A stretch of 64,000 bases of DNA from Leptodactylus fallax (Eukaryota > Chordata > Amphibia > Anura > Leptodactylidae): NCBI GenBank assembly GCA_947044405.1, contig CAMRHE010000462.1, positions 407,001 through 471,000 on the forward strand, given 5' to 3'. The notes beneath the pieces were generated by a model. The model did not search any database. It was not told where the DNA came from and saw only the letters and a list, made by a program, of their open reading frames with translations. This document shows, piece by piece, positions 60,115-64,000 of this stretch. Within the stretch, counting starts at the first letter, position 1. Each line of letters opens with the position of its first letter. A program made the translations under genes and the position numbers.

Positions 60115-60660
60115 CTTTAAATGCTACGTCAAGATCCTGGCCATTCTTTGCAAAAGCAAGTTCTACTTCATCACCTTCAAAATTCGTCATACAGGGGATT
60201 ACATCATTTTCCTCATATTTCTCGCCATAGTCTTCAGCCACGCCATTGCATGACTTTGATCCCTTTAGGGAATAGCCGTAAGAATTTTCATCTTCACCTA
60301 GCATGAATCCACAGGAGCTCAGAGACCAACCAACACGTACATCATGCACATCAATGTCTTTAGAGTATAAATGTTTCACGGGTACCTTTTCTGTAACCTT
60401 CATTACAAAGCAAACTTTGCCATTTGAGACACCATATGAGGCTCTTCCACCTGCCCACAGGAAGGCAAAACTGGTGAGAGAAGTGGCGATCCCGTGAAAT
60501 TTTGAAGTGAAGATCTCAATTATAAGTGTCAAGAAGAATATTAGTTTCATCCAGTTTTTCATCTTTCTCTTCCACCGGTGGCTGTGGGGACTTAGACCTG
60601 CTGTATTTATTTTCTTCAATATACTCGTAGTAGCCATGGCCATGATCTTCACGTGGTCTT
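60115..60660 (-). pseudogene. HNRNPU-like (SPRY region) processed coding fragment inside the LTR element
   Basis: Minus-strand frames read [20 protein letters not shown] and [20 protein letters not shown], then, after a TGA and one frame change near 60480-60510, [63 protein letters not shown] and [12 protein letters not shown]. This is the linker and SPRY domain of heterogeneous nuclear ribonucleoprotein U, an RNA-binding nuclear scaffold protein. The host gene has many introns and none is present here, so the source was spliced mRNA. After AFK the sequence changes abruptly to unrelated text leading to the polypurine tract. Match quality is high but the ATPase and RGG parts are absent. Confidence 0.8.
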
Positions 60661-60673
60661 TTCACACCACGTT

Positions 60674-62190
60674 TCTTATCCTTTTGATCTTTGCCATCAC
60701 CATACTGGACAGGTCACTCATGTCTTTCTGACTTAATGGCTCTCCTTTCTCTGCCTCTATGCTGGCAGCTTTCTCCAATTCTAACGCCTTCTGTAGCACA
60801 CAAATCTCTGATTCCAGCTCCAGAACTTTCTTCATTGCCACATTTTTCTGCACAGCCTCTATCTCAGTTTTTACTATTGCAGGTTGCAGATCTTCCTCCT
60901 GTTTGTCCGCTTGCAGTTTTAGTTGAGCAGCAAGCTTTTTTAGTTCCACAATCTGAGCAGATAAATTACACATGTTTTCCTCAAACTGAATCCTCATGTC
61001 TTCTATCTGGAGGTCCAATTCTCTCGGTCTTTTCCAGCTTGTCATAGGCATTGGCTTTGTCCTCATACAATATCTGCACAGATTTCAGATTTTTCTCAAC
61101 TTCTTTTTGACTCTCCTGTAAGGTTTGTAAATTCTGAGCATGGACAGACGACATCTCCATCAACTCTTTGTCTTTATTTTGCACCAAAACACAATTTTTC
61201 ATTATCTTCACAAGATCCTGACAGCGCCCTCTCCAGGCTTCATATTCTAGCTTTGAGTTCCATTTCTCTTTGTTCCAGAACTCCAGCTCTGCTCTGCCAT
61301 TCCTTCACTTCTTTGTTTAGTTGAACCTGCTTTAGTTCATGCAAGTTTTGCTCTGACTGCAATATCTGCACCACAGATTCTAAATCACTCTCTCGGTCAG
61401 ACACCTCCTTCCTGAGCTCAGCCACTTCATCCTCTCGGTCAGACACCTCCTTCCTCAGCTATGCAACTTCATTTTCTTAATCAGTTAATGCAGCCGAAAG
61501 TTTTTCACACTTCCTGACTTGGTCATCCAAACGTTCTGACTGACACTGCAAAAATTCACTTCTCTCACATTTAGCAGTTTCAAGGTCATCTCTTAATTTT
61601 TCAATGACACTCTCTTTGGCACTGGAGTCTTGGATATGCTGCTCCTTTAAAGCCTGCAATTGCTCCTCAAGCACTTGCTTTTGCTCCACACTCTGTAGAA
61701 CTTTATTAGATAGATCGCATTTCATTTCTGCAAACTCCTTCTTACTGACACAGTCCATTCCAGGCAAACCCAGCACCACATTGCCACAATGACTTGGATA
61801 TGAACTCTTTATAGAGTCAAGCTCTTTCTTTAACTTAAAGTTCTCTTTTGCTGATACCTCAAGTTGCCATTTCCAATCAGATATTTCATCCTCATAAATA
61901 AACCTGATGGTTTTAATCTCATCTTGAAGCTGCTGCACCATAATATTTTCTTCTTTGGCACCTTCATGCACTCTAGTATGAGACATACGGTCAGCAGGGA
62001 CATATTCATTCATAGAACAGAGGTGCTTCAGAAAAACTAAGTCACTCTCATGCAACCCATTTTCTTTACTTGCACTCCAGAGGCTCTGTTCCAGGTTTTG
62101 TGTCTCTCTGCCTTGAGACGTCTGCACTAACACACCTGTGCACATGTTTTCTGCTTTCTTACAAACTGAAGTTTTCTTTTTCTTGCCCAT
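60674..62190 (-). pseudogene. Coiled-coil protein fragment inside the LTR element
   Basis: Starts at an ATG at 62190 (MGKKKKTSVCKKAENMCTGV) and runs through long heptad-rich helices: VSAKENFKLKKELDSIKSSY, KQVLEEQLQALKEQ, then two copies of (E/L)RKEVSDRE(D/S), SRAGVLEQREMELKARI and ELESEICVLQKALELEK. It is broken by TAA (about 61476) and TAG (about 61459) in one frame and by frame changes near 61237 and 61050. Removing these, some 500 codons of continuous coiled coil would remain. I cannot name the source. It directly adjoins the HNRNPU-like segment, so both were carried on one RNA or joined inside the element. It has no introns. Confidence 0.65.
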
Positions 62191-62249
62191 GGTTTAATAA
62201 CAAGAGTACACAATATTCACCAGAAACCTTGGGTTCAACCAGCAGCGAC

Positions 62250-62466
62250 TTTTTACTATCTGCTGTAGTCTTGTATTTTTATACTGTTTTTGTATTTCAA
62301 TAAAATTCCTTTTGTATTTTTTATTATTTTGAGTGCTTTCTTACCTTTCTTTCTTGAATTATTGCTATTTGTTGGTAGTAACAGCATGATTAGTAGAGGG
62401 TTTCACTATGATAGATTTGGAGACAACACTTGTTATTTATAAAATTTTCTCCAAGTTTCTATCTTC
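62250..62466 (+). other. AT-rich leader, possibly a Penelope-like pseudo-LTR
   Basis: TTTCAATAAAATTCCTTTTG at 62295 and TTTTGAGTGCTTTC resemble the 3' end of a Penelope-like element placed before the next copy's coding region. Tandem, partly truncated copies (pseudo-LTRs) are usual for the family. It is not proven here. Confidence 0.4.
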
Positions 62467-64000
62467 ATGTTATGTGCTATGAAGTTTGTTTTGTATCTAA
62501 TTGCTGTGTTTTTCACAGATGTGCATGGCACCGGCCCGATGGACTTTAAAGCCAGGGAACGCTCATGGCTATCTCAACTTGAAGTAATGTTTAAAGATGA
62601 AACAATGGTTTGTGGTTTTACTGGTCCTAGCAATATTCAAGATCTTCAAGACAAAGTTAAGAATCTTTTACATAAACGTACCAAGATTTGGCGGAATCGA
62701 GCATTTCTCGATAATTACGTCAAAAGAAATTTGATCCCCAGGGGTTTAAGGGTACAGGTGTTTCCTTCTTTTCCCATTTCTAATGATGAATTTATCAAAA
62801 AATGGGAATTGGCATGTACTACGTGCTCTCTTAGATTTATGGAACTCCTTATGGAATTTAATACTCAATCTCTAGAACTATTAGATAAGGAGATTGAAAC
62901 ACTACAAATACAATTAAAAAGTCTGTTGACTAACGAATCCCTACTGTCATTTAATCAATTAATTGACCAACAATTTTCCAGTTGGGAGAAAAATATTTGT
63001 GAAGTGAAAACGAAAAAAATTCAACCGGGATACCATGGACTTTCATACTAATTAGATCTACCGATGGAATCATAAACGTTTACCTGGACTAAATAGATCC
63101 TTGTCTCACTCCTCTCTGTCATCACAGGAAGAGTCTACTGCCCTAAGCATTTTAGATGCTCGTACACGTTTAAATAGTAATAATAAACGTAAAAAAATAC
63201 AGTCTCGGGTGCCGACTAAACGACGTCCTGACACGAGAAGTTTTCAGAAGCAAAATCAGTTACAGGTAATAAATTTATCCAAACATACTTTTTCATCTTC
63301 AGATTTATCAGTCTTGGAGAGAGGTCTTACTTTCTCTCCAAGTGCTAAATTTGACTCTTACAGCAATCAAGGATCTACAGTACACATGTTTGGTAGGGCC
63401 TTGATTTTCAAAAAGATATTTCACAGACATGGACAGATGGACATTGGTGTGGATACGAATGTGGCTACTTTGTTTCCCACCAATGCTGAACAAGTAGCTT
63501 TACAGATTTTGGAGGATCTACAAGCTGAACAAGATTTGGATATTTCAACTGGGTTGGTACCTCAAGCTATACGTTGGGGTTCAAAGAAATTTCCCCCTTT
63601 ATTAGTCCATCTGTTGATTTATTTGTGAAATTAGTATCTAAGGAATTTGAAAAAATCCCTAATACTATCAGAGACGATAATTTATCACCACAAGAGAGAA
63701 CTAGTCTTAGATCTTTAAGTCAGATGACAGATGTGGTGATAAAGGCAGCAGATAAGGGAGGAAACGTAGTTGTTTGGCCGGTGGACATGTATGAGGCTGA
63801 AGCTTTTAGACAATTGCGTGATCCTAAACATTATAAAAAATTAACATATAATCCACTTCTTTCTTTTTGTAAAGGATTAGAGGATATCTTGGCATCAGCT
63901 TTGGAGAAGAATGTGATTACTAGGGAGCTTTTTGATGCCTTGTTAGTTGATGAACCCACTGTCCCTACTTTATATCTTTTACCCAAGATACACAAGAATA
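62467..64000 (+). pseudogene. Penelope-like element, 5' part of the reverse transcriptase ORF (cut by window end)
   Basis: A first segment (62467-63051) has FKARERSWLSQLEVMFKDET and helical text (LLDKEIETLQIQLKSLL). A second (63101-63628) has the PLE signature VINLSKHTFSSSDLSVLERG, LTFSPSAKFD. A third, from 63601 on, has VIKAADKGGNVVVW (63740) and, at the edge, YLLPKIHK, where the RT fingers begin. Such order (basic N-terminus, 'LS...LS.LERGL.F.P', 'KAADKGG..VV', 'LPKIHK') is known for frog Penelope-like elements, which have an RT related to telomerase and often a GIY-YIG endonuclease. Frames change near 63055 (with a stop) and near 63590, so this copy is damaged. The catalytic YADD and nuclease lie beyond the window. 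Confidence 0.75.

Noticed and set aside
59819..60652. Intact 277-residue HNRNPU-like gene with a membrane N-terminus
   Set aside because: The apparent hydrophobic N-terminus is the HNRNPU linker read out of frame; true homology needs a frame change and passes a stop, and the C-terminal third runs into the polypurine tract and LTR.

Overview
The window looks like a transposon-saturated chromosome segment of an amphibian, most likely a frog or toad. No search could be run, so this rests on the repeat set: L1/Tx1-type and L2/CR1-type LINEs, a Penelope-like element (PLE), a Helitron, several Tc1/mariner families, an intron-containing piggyBac, hAT-like and TTAA-type palindromic MITEs, a tRNA-derived SINE and LTR elements. 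No bacterial features (operons, ribosome-binding sites, CRISPR) are present.

Layout. 0-6.6 kb: pieces of a minus-strand host gene (exon candidates at 139-236, 4276-4421 and perhaps 6166-6207) with a CpG-containing promoter at 5.98-6.56 kb carrying a ZNF143/THAP11-like motif; its introns hold a SINE and nested TTAA MITEs. 6.6-16 kb: MITEs, an L1 tail, and a Tc1-like transposon (11533-14817) broken by an L2/CR1 LINE and another insertion. 16.7-18.1 kb: a 46-bp minisatellite. 19.2-22.9 kb: a Helitron holding a hAT-like element that itself holds a Tc1 element, plus a PLE tail with a clear target duplication. 23-27.6 kb: degenerate repeats and a fold-back Tc1 element. 28.2-36.2 kb: a Tc1 element interrupted by a nearly full-length L1, which is interrupted by a young Tc1 element. 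The flanking 27.6-28.2 and 28.68-28.92 kb are homopolymer sequence, probably assembly error. 36.2-43.9 kb: MITEs, L1 fragments and a Tc1 tail. 44.0-46.9 kb: a structurally complete piggyBac element. 47-58 kb: MITEs, a Tc1 element, and a minisatellite-bearing element split by a solo LTR. 58.6-62.2 kb: an L1 ORF1 fragment, then the 3' end of a minus-strand LTR element whose internal region carries HNRNPU-like and coiled-coil coding sequence. 62.3 kb to the end: the 5' part of a Penelope-like element.

Almost every coding sequence is a mobile-element protein. Only the piggyBac transposase looks intact. The inner Tc1 transposase has one nonsense codon, and the L1 ORF2 has two frameshifts and one nonsense codon. 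The most unusual item is the LTR element at 59.4-62.2 kb, because its polypurine tract directly joins sequence derived from at least one spliced host mRNA.
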